Source of the DNA: Lottia gigantea
Taxonomy: Eukaryota > Mollusca > Gastropoda > Lottiidae
Direction of reading: 5' to 3'
NCBI RefSeq assembly: GCF_000327385.1
Contig: NW_008709463.1
Coordinates: 1,485,189 to 1,549,188, forward strand
DNA: 64,000 nt
The position numbers and the translations under genes were made by a program. This document shows, one piece after another, positions 1 through 12,921 of the stretch (its first letter is position 1; each line of letters begins with the position of its first letter). The notes below the pieces were generated by a model that saw only the letters and a list, made by a program, of their open reading frames with translations, was not told the origin of the DNA and did not search any database.

Positions 1-572
1 AAGTTTTCTGGATTGTTACTTAGTTTAGTGGATTGTTACTTAGTATCATGGATTGTAACTAAGTTTTCTGGATTGTTACTAAGTTTTCTGGATTGTTACT
101 TAGTATCATGGATTGTAACTAAGTTTTCTGGATTGTTACTTAGTTTTGTGGATTGTTACTTAGTATCATGGATTGTAACTAAGTTTTCTGGATTGTTACT
201 AAGTTTTCTGGATTGTTACTTAGTATCATGGATTGTAACTAAGTTTTCTGGATTGTTACTTAGTTTTCTGGATTGTTACTTAGTATCATGGATTGTAACT
301 AAGTTTTCTGGATTGTTACTTAGTTTTGTGGATTGTTACTTAGTATCATGGATTGTAACTAAGTTTTCTGGATTGTTACTTAATTTAGTGGATTGTTACT
401 TAGTTTTATGGATTGTAACTAAGTTTTCTGGATTGTTACTTAGTTTTCTGGATTGTTACTTAGTTTTCTGGATTGTTACTTAGTTTTATGGATTGTTACT
501 TAGTATCATGGATTGTAACTAAGTTTTCTGGATTGTTACTTAGTTTTATGGATTGTTACTTAGTTTTATGGA
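1..572. repeat. 20-bp satellite array with 60-bp higher-order period
   Basis: The stretch is made of 20-bp units ending in 'ggattgttact' or 'ggattgtaact', joined by variants such as 'tagtatcatg', 'aagttttctg' and 'tagttttgtg'. The order of variants repeats every 60 bp in the left two thirds and becomes simpler towards the right end. It starts at base 1, so the array continues beyond the window. It leaves a 156-codon open frame (13-483, +) with a 20-residue period because 60 is divisible by three. I treat that frame as a by-product, not a gene. Confidence 0.95.
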
Positions 573-982
573 TTTTAGAGATTCTGTTGTATAATTCTTG
601 TAAGTCCACTGATGAATATATACTCTAATTGACCAAGTTTGATACTTTTATCATACCTCTTCATAAACATCCAATATGCTTACACATAAACAAACCAAAC
701 AGTATCATTAATGTAAGAAGGTGGATATGTGATTGAGGTAAAGGCATACACCGTGCTTTGTGTCATGTCATTATCTGTAATATCAACTCCCATATAAAAC
801 ATCATCTGATATGAGGCCCTAACCAGTGCTAAAATAAGACCTGTCAACAACCCTGGTCTATACCAATGTGTAAATTGTAAAATAAATTCTCAACTTACCT
901 GTAATATTCATCAGTACAGTAAACACATGGCACACCTCTTGAATCACTATGATAAAATCTGAAATACAAGACATCAAGACCT

Positions 983-1250
983 TAAAGGGACAGGTTTGCC
1001 ATTTTTCAGGGATTGATTTAGGTCTTGAGAATATATAAATATCTTCAGAAGTATTAAAACTGCAAAATGCCTTCAAATATACCTCAATCTAGGAATGTTG
1101 CTTTCTATTTTTATACATAATGTCTTTTCTATATATGGCAGAGTCTTGAGAAAAGAAAGGTTTTAAACATGGATAATTCTGGACATAAATGGATTTGAAG
1201 GCTCAAATTTCCACGGTGAGTAGTGAACACATTCACAACCTGTGATACAA
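983..1250. repeat. Interspersed TTAAAGGGACAGG repeat (family A)
   Basis: The copy opens with 'ttaaagggacaggtttgcc' and runs through 'gattgatttaggtcttgag' to 'atggatttgaaggctcaa'. Related copies or fragments, in either orientation, lie near 8156-8330, 14820-14955, 22600-22890, 24168-24235, 28999-29155, 30180-30440 and 31808-31960. One copy ends with 'cctgtctctttaaagg', the inverse of this start, so the element probably has inverted ends. It is short and non-coding and looks like a MITE. Confidence 0.7.
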
Positions 1251-1267
1251 GGAAGATACTAGATTGC

Positions 1268-1530
1268 AGTCCAATGAAATGAAATGAATGGAGTTTTACG
1301 TCCTACTGTTCTGCATCATGTGAGCTTATGAAGACAGACAACGCCATGCATGGTGCAATGAGGGAAATTTTGCCACGAAAGCTGCATAAGCCTGGTCTTT
1401 TTTGTGGAACAACTAGACGCTTTTTCCATGTCAGCCCCTCTTACGATTGCAGTCAAGGTATAAGATGGAGACATAATACTTTGCCCCTTCAAGGAAACAT
1501 TAAAATTGAAATGCTTTAGTCCTCCTATTC
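1268..1530. repeat. SINE-like interspersed repeat
   Basis: It contains 'atggagttttacgtcctac', then 'aagacagacaacgccatgca' and 'aatgagggaaa'. Pieces of the same sequence recur near 21990-22245, 50685-50790, 57575-57780 and 60965-61105. A linked core around 'cagctgggtcgactgg' appears at 7793-7925 and 22140-22245. No protein is encoded. I could not define a tRNA-like head or a poly(A) tail, so the SINE label is tentative. Similar phrases are, from memory, common in mollusc genomes. Confidence 0.55.
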
Positions 1531-4185
1531 TGCTGTATATTTACGGTAGTTAATGAAGACAATGAAAGAAAATATAAAAAACTTACGCAATGGAATGATT
1601 TTTTACGACATCTGATGTGTCTACTGGAAGTGAAAATGCAGGAGACTACAAAAAAATATAAAAAATGCTAAAAATCGTATCTTAAGGTTAGCACGTAAAA
1701 ATCGATCTTGAATACTTTATTCTTCTCCAATATTCAACTCCAAAAATTAAAATGTACAAGCCTTTAAATAGCGAAATCCTAGCACCATGCTGTTTCCACT
1801 TTTTAGGAAGAGACTATTGTTACTGCAGCCTTGAACTTCCAGCTTCATATTTAAACTATGACAGGACGTAAGAGCATGCACAGACAACTATTCTTGCTGA
1901 TGGCAGTCAATGCCATTTTGAGCAACAAGAATGCTAATTAGTAACTTGTTTAGAGTAAGGTAGAGATGTTCATGAGTAAACTGCCTTTAGGATCTGTGTG
2001 ATGGATAGTTTTACGGTTGAAACCGTTCTTAAATTAGAAAACAAAAGAGTGTAGGGTGACAACTGTGCGAATGCCGAAACTATAGAAAATCTATTTCAAA
2101 TTATCGCTACGGTAACAATATCCTGTGTCAACATTTTATTGTCGTGAAATGTTGAATTGAAAATATCAAAATCAAGTTTCCACAGCCAAGTAAACCCCAT
2201 CCAAACAGCACGTTATTGAAAATTCAGTTATTAATAGATATTGGCCAACGGTTGCCTTGACGGGTGACGGATGTTTACTTAGTGGTGACCGGCCGACAGG
2301 TCTAGAATAAACAATTGACAAACCTGTAATAAAAGCAATGAAAAAGCTGCTAAAGAGAAATACTGGCACCATTCCCATGACATCCTAAGATATGTCTTCA
2401 TTTTAAAGCTGTAATTCCTAATTCTGCTTTCATCAACTCTTCATGGTTTCTATTTAAGTAACAGAACCTCAGAGTCCTGAAAAAAAGATAATTCAGTTTA
2501 TTTCAGTTTAGTTAAAAGCAAATAATACAAACTTCAAATCCTCCAGCTTTGAGAGTGATATTAAACACTACTGTACTCTGTAGAATATTCTCATTAATGA
2601 TTAATGAAAATCAAATTTCTTGGTCCCCTAAGACTTCAAAAACTACTTCTTCATAAATAAATAAATAACATTATATTTCTGAATTATAATGGATCACTGA
2701 ATGACATACTCATCAACTCAAAGACAATCTAAGACTCTCAGTCTTCTTCAGTGCCAGTGGCACTAAATTGCGTCTCATGATATAACGTGGAAATTTCCCA
2801 TTCTATTTTTAGCAAACAGCCACAGACTAAAAGCATCTATCGCCGATATCAATTTCTATGACAGTTCCTCATTCAACCGATAGTTGAATTGGGAGAGAAT
2901 TCTATAATATTGACACCAATAAGCTAAAATGTTAGTAAAACTTACAGATTAGCTTAAAGTTGAAAGATGAAAACTCGTGGAAAATGATACGAAAATATGA
3001 AGTCACCGGAAGTGTTTTTTACCACCGAATCTTTTTTACACAGACCGTTCTAGTCGCTCACTTGTTCGGGGTGTTCCGAGCTATACTAAACTGTTATATT
3101 ATAACTCATTGGTCCGAGTGATCCGAGTGTCCCGAGTGGTCTTGATGTGAATTGTCTTTGGTCTGCGTTAACCTGATTCCCTCGAAAGACATTCAAGACA
3201 TTATCACTGAACTGGTCTCTATGCATGGATATATGCCTTTCGAGTCCTTTCTGTTTTATTATGTTGTTTATTCATAAAATAGAACGTAAGCAGTAATACA
3301 AATGGTTTAATATCGGTGATACATTACAGACTCGCAGGCCATTGGCAAGCTTCTAGAACAAGAGTGATCATAATCACGTGTCTCTCGTGATGACGTCATA
3401 TAGCGGGAAATACAAACTTGTTATCTAACAGTACATAATACAACACTTTCGAGTAGTAGCTTTTTTTATTCGGTAATCCTCGACAATCTCCGAAAAGCTG
3501 AATCCGTTGCAGAGCGCTAGGTTAACTTTCATGGTAGGCCGTTTGTGGCGTTTTTGATTTCTAGAACTTTAACTCAAGCATACAGTCTGTATGTTATGAT
3601 AAATTTTTTTCTAAATTTATGATAAACTTTTATTTAAATAGCCCAGTTTGTTGCTGGTCATACGTCTTCGACAACTCGTCCGTTAAAATGGCCAGCCTAG
3701 CCTTGGGAATTTGGCGATGATAAAAGGTCATTTGCATGAATACATGTGGATCAAAATGCCCAAAACACAAACTCCCATTGGTTGTGGAGAGATACTATGA
3801 ATTTCAGCACCCCGCCCCGTCCACACGACCGTCCCTGTTGTTTTGACTAGATGCTGTTCAAAATGGTTGATTTTTCTACGATATTGTAATGTCAAATGGT
3901 GGCTCGCCGTTATCGTAACATTTATCTACTATCTTGATGGACACGCTTCTTCTGAATGTACATGAGTTGAATACTTTAATCTAGATATCTATTTTATCAA
4001 ACTCGAAATATAGGACACAGTAATAAATGTGTAAATAAGGACAGGTCAGATAACGGTTTGTTATAGTCCAATATTGAGAAAATATAACATTTCCAAGCTT
4101 CGGTGCATCAAAATTTACTGAGTGAAGAGAGGCTATAATTTTGAAAGGCTACCTGAGGAAATCATAGGTTCTGACAATTTTGACA

Positions 4186-5699
4186 ATGGCCACGTATCAC
4201 GGTATAGGTGTCATGTCCGGAACATCTCTAGATGGGTTAGATTTGTGCTACACTCAATTTACTGGTGACGTTTCCACGGATGTTTGGAGTTTCCGGATTG
4301 AAAAAGCCATAACTATTCCATACACAGATACCTGGAAAGGAAGACTGAGCGGATCAGTCAATCTAAACGGAGCGGATCTAATCCAACTCCACGTTGAATA
4401 TGGACATTTTGTAGGACAAACAGTTCGTGATTTCATTAAAGAAGGGAATCTAAAACCCGATTTTGTGGCGTCTCACGGACACACGGTCTTCCATCAAGTG
4501 GATAAAGGATTCACGTTTCAACTTGGAGAAGGGGAAACAACTTCGATATATTTAACATGTCCGTTCATCACAAACTTTCGTTCCAAAGATCTTGCTTTAG
4601 GAGGTCAAGGAGCTCCATTGGTGCCAAGTGGTGAACGTTTTCTCTTCTCACAAACAGATATCTGTTTAAATCTTGGTGGAATTGCTAATATTGGTCTGAA
4701 GAATGGAAAAGGTTATGATATATGTCCCTGTAACATAGTATTCAACAGATTGGCAGGGCTACATACCGCTTTTATGGATTACGATGAAGATGGAAAATTG
4801 GCTTCGAGGGGGAAAATTAAACCGGATCTCCTGGACCAACTGAATGATCTTGATTATTATAAGTTAAAGTGTCCAAAATCTTTGGGAATAGAGTGGATAT
4901 CGGCGAAGGTGTTTCCTTTGCTAGACGTAAGTTGGATTTGATTCTGTTAAGGTGGGGGTAGGTCTCAGACCCGCATTGCGATTAACAAAGTCTTAGAGGC
5001 ATGACCACTAAATACTGTTAGCACTGCATGTTACGGTGTTACCGTCCATCTTAAAGAATCTACCAATCGCTTGATTTAGTCTACATAAGACAACAAGACC
5101 ACTGCTGCGACCAGTAGCTCTTGTTGAATTGTAGAATTTTAGTTGCATTTTGCTTTAGGGATAGCGGAAATGTAGAAGTATCAACTAGTATTAGTAAAGC
5201 AAATATGTCCGTTTAAACGTATCCCATAAACCATTTAACTAGATATTAAGTCATAATGAAGACCTTCTTCAATCTATTCCAGGCAAAGCAATATACGTAC
5301 GAAGATATGATGAGGACCCTCGCAGAACATGTTGCCCAAAAGATAGCACAAGCCTGTGTTGACAGTAAACCATCGACCAAAGATGACGAGGTTTCGGTGA
5401 TGATCACTGGTGGTGGCGCATTTAATAAATTTCTGATCAAAATCCTATCAGAAAAACTTGAAGAGCATAAGATATCCATTAAAGAAACGGACGAAGAGAC
5501 GATAAACTTTAAAGAAGCCTTGGTCTTCGCCTTTCTGGGTTTAAGGTCGTTGCTGGGTCGTGAAAACGTCTGTTCGGATGTTACCGGAAGTACCACTGAT
5601 ACAGTTTCAGGAAGTATCCATCGTCAAGTGACGTCAACAGCAGCCGCCTGCAATGCTGTTCAAGATAGATTTCATTATCTTAGACGATCCACATATTAG
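4186..5699 (+). CDS. Anhydro-N-acetylmuramic acid kinase-like protein (AnmK)
   Basis: Two exons, 4186-4926 and 5283-5699, joined at a GT-AG intron, give 385 residues, a normal AnmK length. The start is the first in-frame ATG, with A at -3 and G at +4. The ATP-binding motif GVMSGTSLDGLD lies near residue 10. HGHTVFHQ, LGGQGAPLVPSGE and CLNLGGIANI follow in order, and exon 2 carries ITGGGAFN and DVTGSTTDTVSG. In bacteria the enzyme phosphorylates anhydro-MurNAc from peptidoglycan turnover, giving MurNAc-6-phosphate. The segment YDICPCN replaces the FDTGPGN of Enterobacteria. This form and PKSLGIEW resemble Bacteroidota AnmK as I remember it, and the Asp of the motif is kept. Animals make no peptidoglycan, so a role in processing bacterial wall fragments is inference. 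The intron and the flanking animal gene argue against contamination. A poly(A) signal AATAAA lies at 5709-5714. Confidence 0.93.
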
Positions 5700-6260
5700 A
5701 GATAAAGTAATAAAATGCTAGCTTTGAACAATAACGTCCATTGTGATAAATGAAGAAATTTATAAGCCTATAGATGTTCCATTTCTGCTTAGCCTATTAC
5801 AATACCAGCTGGGTTGGGGTGGTGCTTTAAGCCTACTGTTTCCCTCGAAACGCCACTGAGCAAATGCATTCGTGGTTTTCTGACGTCCATTCTTTCTGGA
5901 TTATTGAATGTATGATGTATATTTTTATTGTTATTGTTTTTTTATTTGAAATAAATAAATGATTATTATTAGAGCTAGCCTATAATGCAGCCATTGTCAA
6001 TGTAAAAGCGTCTAATATAATATTTGCTCAGATGGTACCATCGAATGAGATCCTAGATTCTAGATGGTCTTTATGTGGCAATGTCCGTTTTCATAAGCTC
6101 AAACTGCAGAAGAAAGGTGTAAATCAAAATTCGCATACGGCTTTCAATATCGGCGACCTTTGACCTTTGTTACTTTCGGTTTTATTTTGTTAGCGAGATG
6201 AGTTACGTCCCCTTGTTTAAACGTCACTCTCGTTTACGGAAGTGAATAGAGAGAAAAACA
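5700..6260. other. Short intergenic region between AnmK-like gene and CHIC gene
   Basis: It holds the AnmK-like 3' end, with AATAAA at 5709-5714 and an A-rich 'gaaataaataaatg' near 5948, and then the presumed promoter of the CHIC gene. Both genes are on the + strand, about 560 bp apart from stop to start. I see no other gene. Confidence 0.6.
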
Positions 6261-8649
<2,389 letters not shown>

Positions 8650-10398
8650 CAAAGTGTATAGTGTAGTGTAGTATAGTGTAGTTTGTATATAACTGACAGA
8701 AGATGTAAATAATATTCTACAGACTGAACCAGAGAATTCCATCATTCATTCATCCTATTTTATTCATCCTTGATTCACTCAGTCGACTTCGATTCAATAA
8801 GACAAGATTCTTGATTAATTATGTCTGTTAATAATAAGTGTAAAAATTTTAAAGTTTGTTTCTATGGTGAGTATTGTTTAATCAATCATGACTTGACAGA
8901 AACGGTGCCAAATAATTCAATGTTTATGATGTGGGCGAAATGTTTTTTTTTGGTGTTCCGTTTTGGTTTTTTTTGCACTCGTTTAGCAACTATTTGGTAA
9001 TAATTGTTATTAATTTTTGACTTGTTAATTTACAAAATAATTAATATCTGATAAAACAAAAACTTTTTGACCAGCATCAAAAATAATTTTTTGTATCGAG
9101 AGAAAGTTTAGCTAAAATAACAACATCATTTAAAAATATGAGAGCAAAACATTAACTAACAGACTTTATGACACTTTTTGAAATCGGACAACCTTAGAAA
9201 GTTATTGAAAGATTTTTACAAAAAAGAAATTTTGTTCTGAATATTTAAAACAAATTTTTCATGTTAAAGTTTAGTTCAAGTCAAATATGAGTTGAAGTTT
9301 GTCCATATTTCACATTGTCATACATAAAATGAAGGTCTCCAATTCATAGAAAGAAAAAACCTAGTATCTTTAATTTACAACCAGTAAAAATATGTAAAGG
9401 AACTATTTGGAATTATAGCTATCAGGACACAAATTGTTCTTAATTATTCATTGCAATTAATATAATTAAAAATATACATGAATACTTATAACCTTATTGA
9501 TTTAGATACTTAATTAAAAGGTAGGTGTATATTTGAATGGATCAAGTTTTCATTTAATCAAAACAGAAGTGAATTTCAGCCTGTCTATGAAATATGATTT
9601 CTTAACCTACAAGCCTTTATATTATGATTTAAGACTTCAAATTTAGGTTAGCGATACAGCAATTTTTGCATTTGTGGTAGGCCAAATCCAACCAAATATA
9701 CACTGTTTAATAAACAACCAATGAAATATATAAGCTATTTATCATTTCATCTTTCATCCTTTATTTCTTGCAACAGGGTAAAATTAGTCTATATTATTGT
9801 TTCGTAACCAAATTTGACCTTAAATAAATTAAAGATAGCAACAGAATGTAGAAACTCAGGTGGCACTTGATTTGTTAGATCTGAAGGGTTCCTGGTTATC
9901 TAAAATGGTATTCTAAGGTTTTTCATCAGTGATACTTCAGTGTCATTGTTTTTGTTAAGTATGGTTGTTTTCAATCGCTCTCAGCATTCCACAAGATATA
10001 CATGGTTGCCAAAGTTATTAAGAATTATAAAAATAAATATTTATGTACATATTTAAACAAATATATTTTATTGTGATGTTCATAAAAATTATATCTCCGC
10101 AACATTTATAAAGGCCTTGCATGCATGTATGTTTTGATAAACCAAATGAGTCAGAATGATTTTGATTATTCAATATAGTTAATATTCAGCCTTGGTTATT
10201 TTGTTTCTTTTATTTTCTATGGGCTAGCAGACTCATTCTTATAATAGATAAAATTTTGAATGATTGAATAAACCCATAGAATATACATGAAACAAAATAT
10301 CTATAGCTGTCTTTTAATCATTTTGATGGTCAATGGTTGAAAAAAATGAATAATATTTTGTAATTAATGTTAATTTAAAAGCTGAAATTAAAAGACAT

Positions 10399-10645
10399 TT
10401 AAAGGACAAGTTTGGGTTGAATAAATTTTTGTGTACCAGCAGATATTTTCTGTATGTTCATATCTATTCCAGATGAAAGATTATTTAGTGTCAGTTGACT
10501 GATATCATGAAAAACTAAAGTTATGTTTCATGAGGATTCTTCTCTTCAATACTTAAAATGGGTTCAAATTTTCATTCAGGGTTTTACTAAATATGAGTTT
10601 TTAAAAATATCTGCAAGTGAAAATTATTTAATACTTGTCCTTTAA
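10399..10645. mobile_element. Short TIR element (MITE), TTAA-type ends
   Basis: A 247-bp element with perfect 13-bp terminal inverted repeats, 'ttaaaggacaagt' on the left and 'acttgtcctttaa' on the right. It has no coding capacity. The outer TTAA could be a target-site duplication of a piggyBac-type transposase, but that is inference from the ends alone. Confidence 0.65.
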
Positions 10646-10962
10646 GCCTGATATTGTCTGATATTGTAAATATTATGAATGAAAAAGAATAATATATCGT
10701 ATTTCCTTTTAATTGCAAAATGTAAATAGTATACTTGTTGTCAAGTTTAGACATAACATTTATTGTAGACAAATCAAGCTGAAATTTATTTTAAAATATT
10801 CGAAAAAAAAGTTTTTATTTTAAAGAGTTTTGTTTATTAGTCATCATAGTTAAACAAAGATACAGGATGAAAACCTTCTACTGGCTTTAGATGTACATGT
10901 ACGAAATTGTATCTGTTTGACTCTATTTTCGATGAAAATTCTTTTCAAAACATAATATGAGA

Positions 10963-11281
10963 CAGTCTAAGTAAAATTAGACTGTTTTTTTAGCTTTTAT
11001 TTTTAAGCTACCCACTTCAGTTAGTGTCTAACTACAGCCCTTGTGTAAGTTCATCAAATTAGTGGTGATAACCTAACTCAATGACATCTGCTTTAACCAA
11101 TCAATTTCTACCCTCTTCAGCGCTGTCATTTTGTAACGCGGTGTTTATCAGGTTTAGGTCAAAAGGTTAATTTGACGAACGTTCAAGAGGGCTGTGGTTA
11201 GACCCTAACTGAAGTGGCTGTATTAAAAATAAAAGCTGTTTAAAAAAACAATAAAAGTTTTGTCTAATTTTAATTAGACTG
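10963..11281. mobile_element. Long-TIR element (MITE), about 319 bp
   Basis: The arms read inward as 'cagtctaagtaaaattag' on the left and the inverse of 'ctaattttaattagactg' on the right. They then pair through 'cttttatttttaagctacc' and 'ccacttcagtta', giving imperfect inverted repeats of roughly 75-90 bp around a core of about 140 bp. No coding sequence is present. The flanks share 'aatatga' near each edge, a possible target-site duplication offset by two bases on the left. Confidence 0.75.
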
Positions 11282-11884
11282 AATATGACTGCTCGATATT
11301 CACAAATTTTCATGTCAGTCATACGTTAATACACATATAATCTTTGTCTAGCTATACCATTCAAGTCATAGATTTTGATGAAAATTATAAAAAAATTTGC
11401 AAATTATTTTGATGTAACAGATATAGTCACTTTATGTAAATTAGCACCATTTTTTATTTGCTTATGTTTATGTATATTTTTGTGTCCATTTTTTATTTGT
11501 CTGATTGTCCAAATATCAAAGTTTTTATTTGTCTTTCTGTTTATTTTTGAAATTTGTTTTTGTATTGTCCACCTACACACAATTTATATTCAAGTTGATT
11601 ATAAAAAAAATTGATGTCTATACAGTGTAAATTTTTTTTAAAGAAGTGAACACTTTCTGAATTTGTCTCGTGAAGTTTATAATGCCATTTTCTCTACATT
11701 AAATCTGAATGATTAGCTTGAAATATTGCCACCTTACTGATTATTCGTATATTTGTCTTGAAATCTTCTCCTGTTGTTGACATATTTTCGTGCATTTCAG
11801 ACTTTTTGGTAAAAACAAAAACCCACAAAGTTTGACACAAATCTATTCAGAAATTATTTTGTTAATCTGGCTTATCTTTGCAAT

Positions 11885-12010
11885 TTCTAGCTATTATGAA
11901 CTTCTTCCAATACCTTGGCTACAATAGCCACTATTCTAGTGTCACGGAATGCAGCCATTTGATTGGATTGTACGCCATTGTATACGGCCAATCAGTGCCC
12001 TTGACTGTCA
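11885..12010. repeat. Interspersed repeat with 'cttggctacaatagcca' core (family E)
   Basis: This segment, with 'agctattatgaacttcttcc' and 'gattggattgtacgcc', recurs in either orientation near 15918-16030, 16315-16510, 30120-30180, 45375-45455, 51140-51345 and 57880-57955. Several copies carry 'cttgacattgtgaagatg' or its complement, probably the element edge. No protein is encoded. Copies sit in introns and intergenic DNA alike. Confidence 0.65.
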
Positions 12011-12921
12011 ACAATTTAAGAGTGTGGTGAATCATTGTATGAGATCTCTCCAGAAGTAGGTAATTTCCTATCAAATTGATGTATTCCAATGCTGAAATCC
12101 AGAGTCCCTACTTGTGACCTAGGCCAGTGCTTCTATAAGAGAGTATCTCTTATAAAACCTTATACAAAGTTTGTAATAGCTTGATATGGTGAAGATGAAT
12201 TTGGCAATGGTTTGTAGATCTTTTAGTTTATATGATAATGTTTGTATAAGGCATATTTAAAAACCCATCATTAAAATTTGTATAAAACTGTTTCAATGTT
12301 TTGTCTGTCAAATTTTGAGAGATTTCATTTATCATCCACCTTTTATAATAAACAAATTTTCAAAACAACTTAGTATGATTTATATTTAATTTATATTATA
12401 CAGTGTGATTTCACAGGCATTTTAGAGCGTCAGGAAGATCTCATGTCACGGCGAATGTCTTAGAGAGTTCATCTGGTCTCAGCTTTCAATTGCTCTTACC
12501 TAAAGAAGTTTGAAACTTGCAGAATAGGAGAGAATCCGAGAGATCCATTATGTTATAGAGATGGATTATGTGTCACATGATGTACAACTTTAACAGTAGT
12601 AAGAGTGGTTTGTCCTACCAATTGTCCTACTAAAGTCATGCATGTATTCTATTTTTAAGCCCATTTCCCCTATTCGTTAGGGCTATCGGTAGATGGTTTT
12701 TGTAGCCTACTATACTAAATTCTCCGTTAAAATTCTAGACAAGCTTGCTATATCGCATAGAGTATCTCCTCCCAAACCTTAAAATTAGGATATTGCCATG
12801 AAATGATCCCAAATTTAATCGCTGACTGAAATATTTTATTACCTCCCTTGAAAAATCTTTAAAATTGAAAACCACGAAAAGCCCATACTCTTCCTTCAAG
12901 GAAAACACTAATGGTCTAAAA

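Larger units (their letters stand above)
573..4185. other. Intergenic DNA left of the AnmK-like gene
   Basis: No gene is recognised here. It holds an interspersed repeat copy at about 983-1250 (beginning 'ttaaagggacaggtttgcc'), a SINE-like copy at about 1268-1530, and a short motif at 572-630 that recurs at 44833-44890. A 60-nt segment on the minus strand (899-958) has good splice signals on both sides and may be an orphan exon. The stretch 3000-4185 presumably includes the promoter of the AnmK-like gene, but I see no defined element in it. Confidence 0.6.
8650..12921. other. AT-rich intergenic region with MITE-like elements
   Basis: No coding exon is recognised between the CHIC stop and the GATB start. 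The region holds TIR-bearing elements at 10399-10645 and 10963-11281 and a copy of another interspersed family at 11885-12010 with a related piece to about 12200. The frame at 11375-11614 encodes a Phe/Cys/Ile-rich string and looks like AT-rich noise. The last few hundred bases presumably contain the GATB promoter. Confidence 0.6.

Noticed and set aside
13-483. 156-codon open frame with a 20-residue repeat
   Set aside because: It is produced by the 60-bp satellite period, which is divisible by three. There is no start context, splice site or conserved feature.
858-1076. 72-codon minus-strand frame
   Set aside because: Much of it overlaps a family A interspersed repeat that recurs without an open frame elsewhere.
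2172-2378. Minus-strand frame starting MGMVPVFLFSSFFIAFI, resembling a first exon of a membrane protein
   Set aside because: The hydrophobic start is suggestive of a transmembrane segment, but no following exon or family match could be found. The phase would allow joining to 899-958, yet the product resembles nothing I know.
11375-11614. 79-codon Phe/Cys/Ile-rich frame
   Set aside because: AT-rich low-complexity translation with no domain, no splice context and no neighbour suggesting a gene.
12865-12921. In-frame upstream extension of the GATB start
   Set aside because: It begins at TTG. The first ATG is at 12922, with a good context and a plausible targeting sequence after it.
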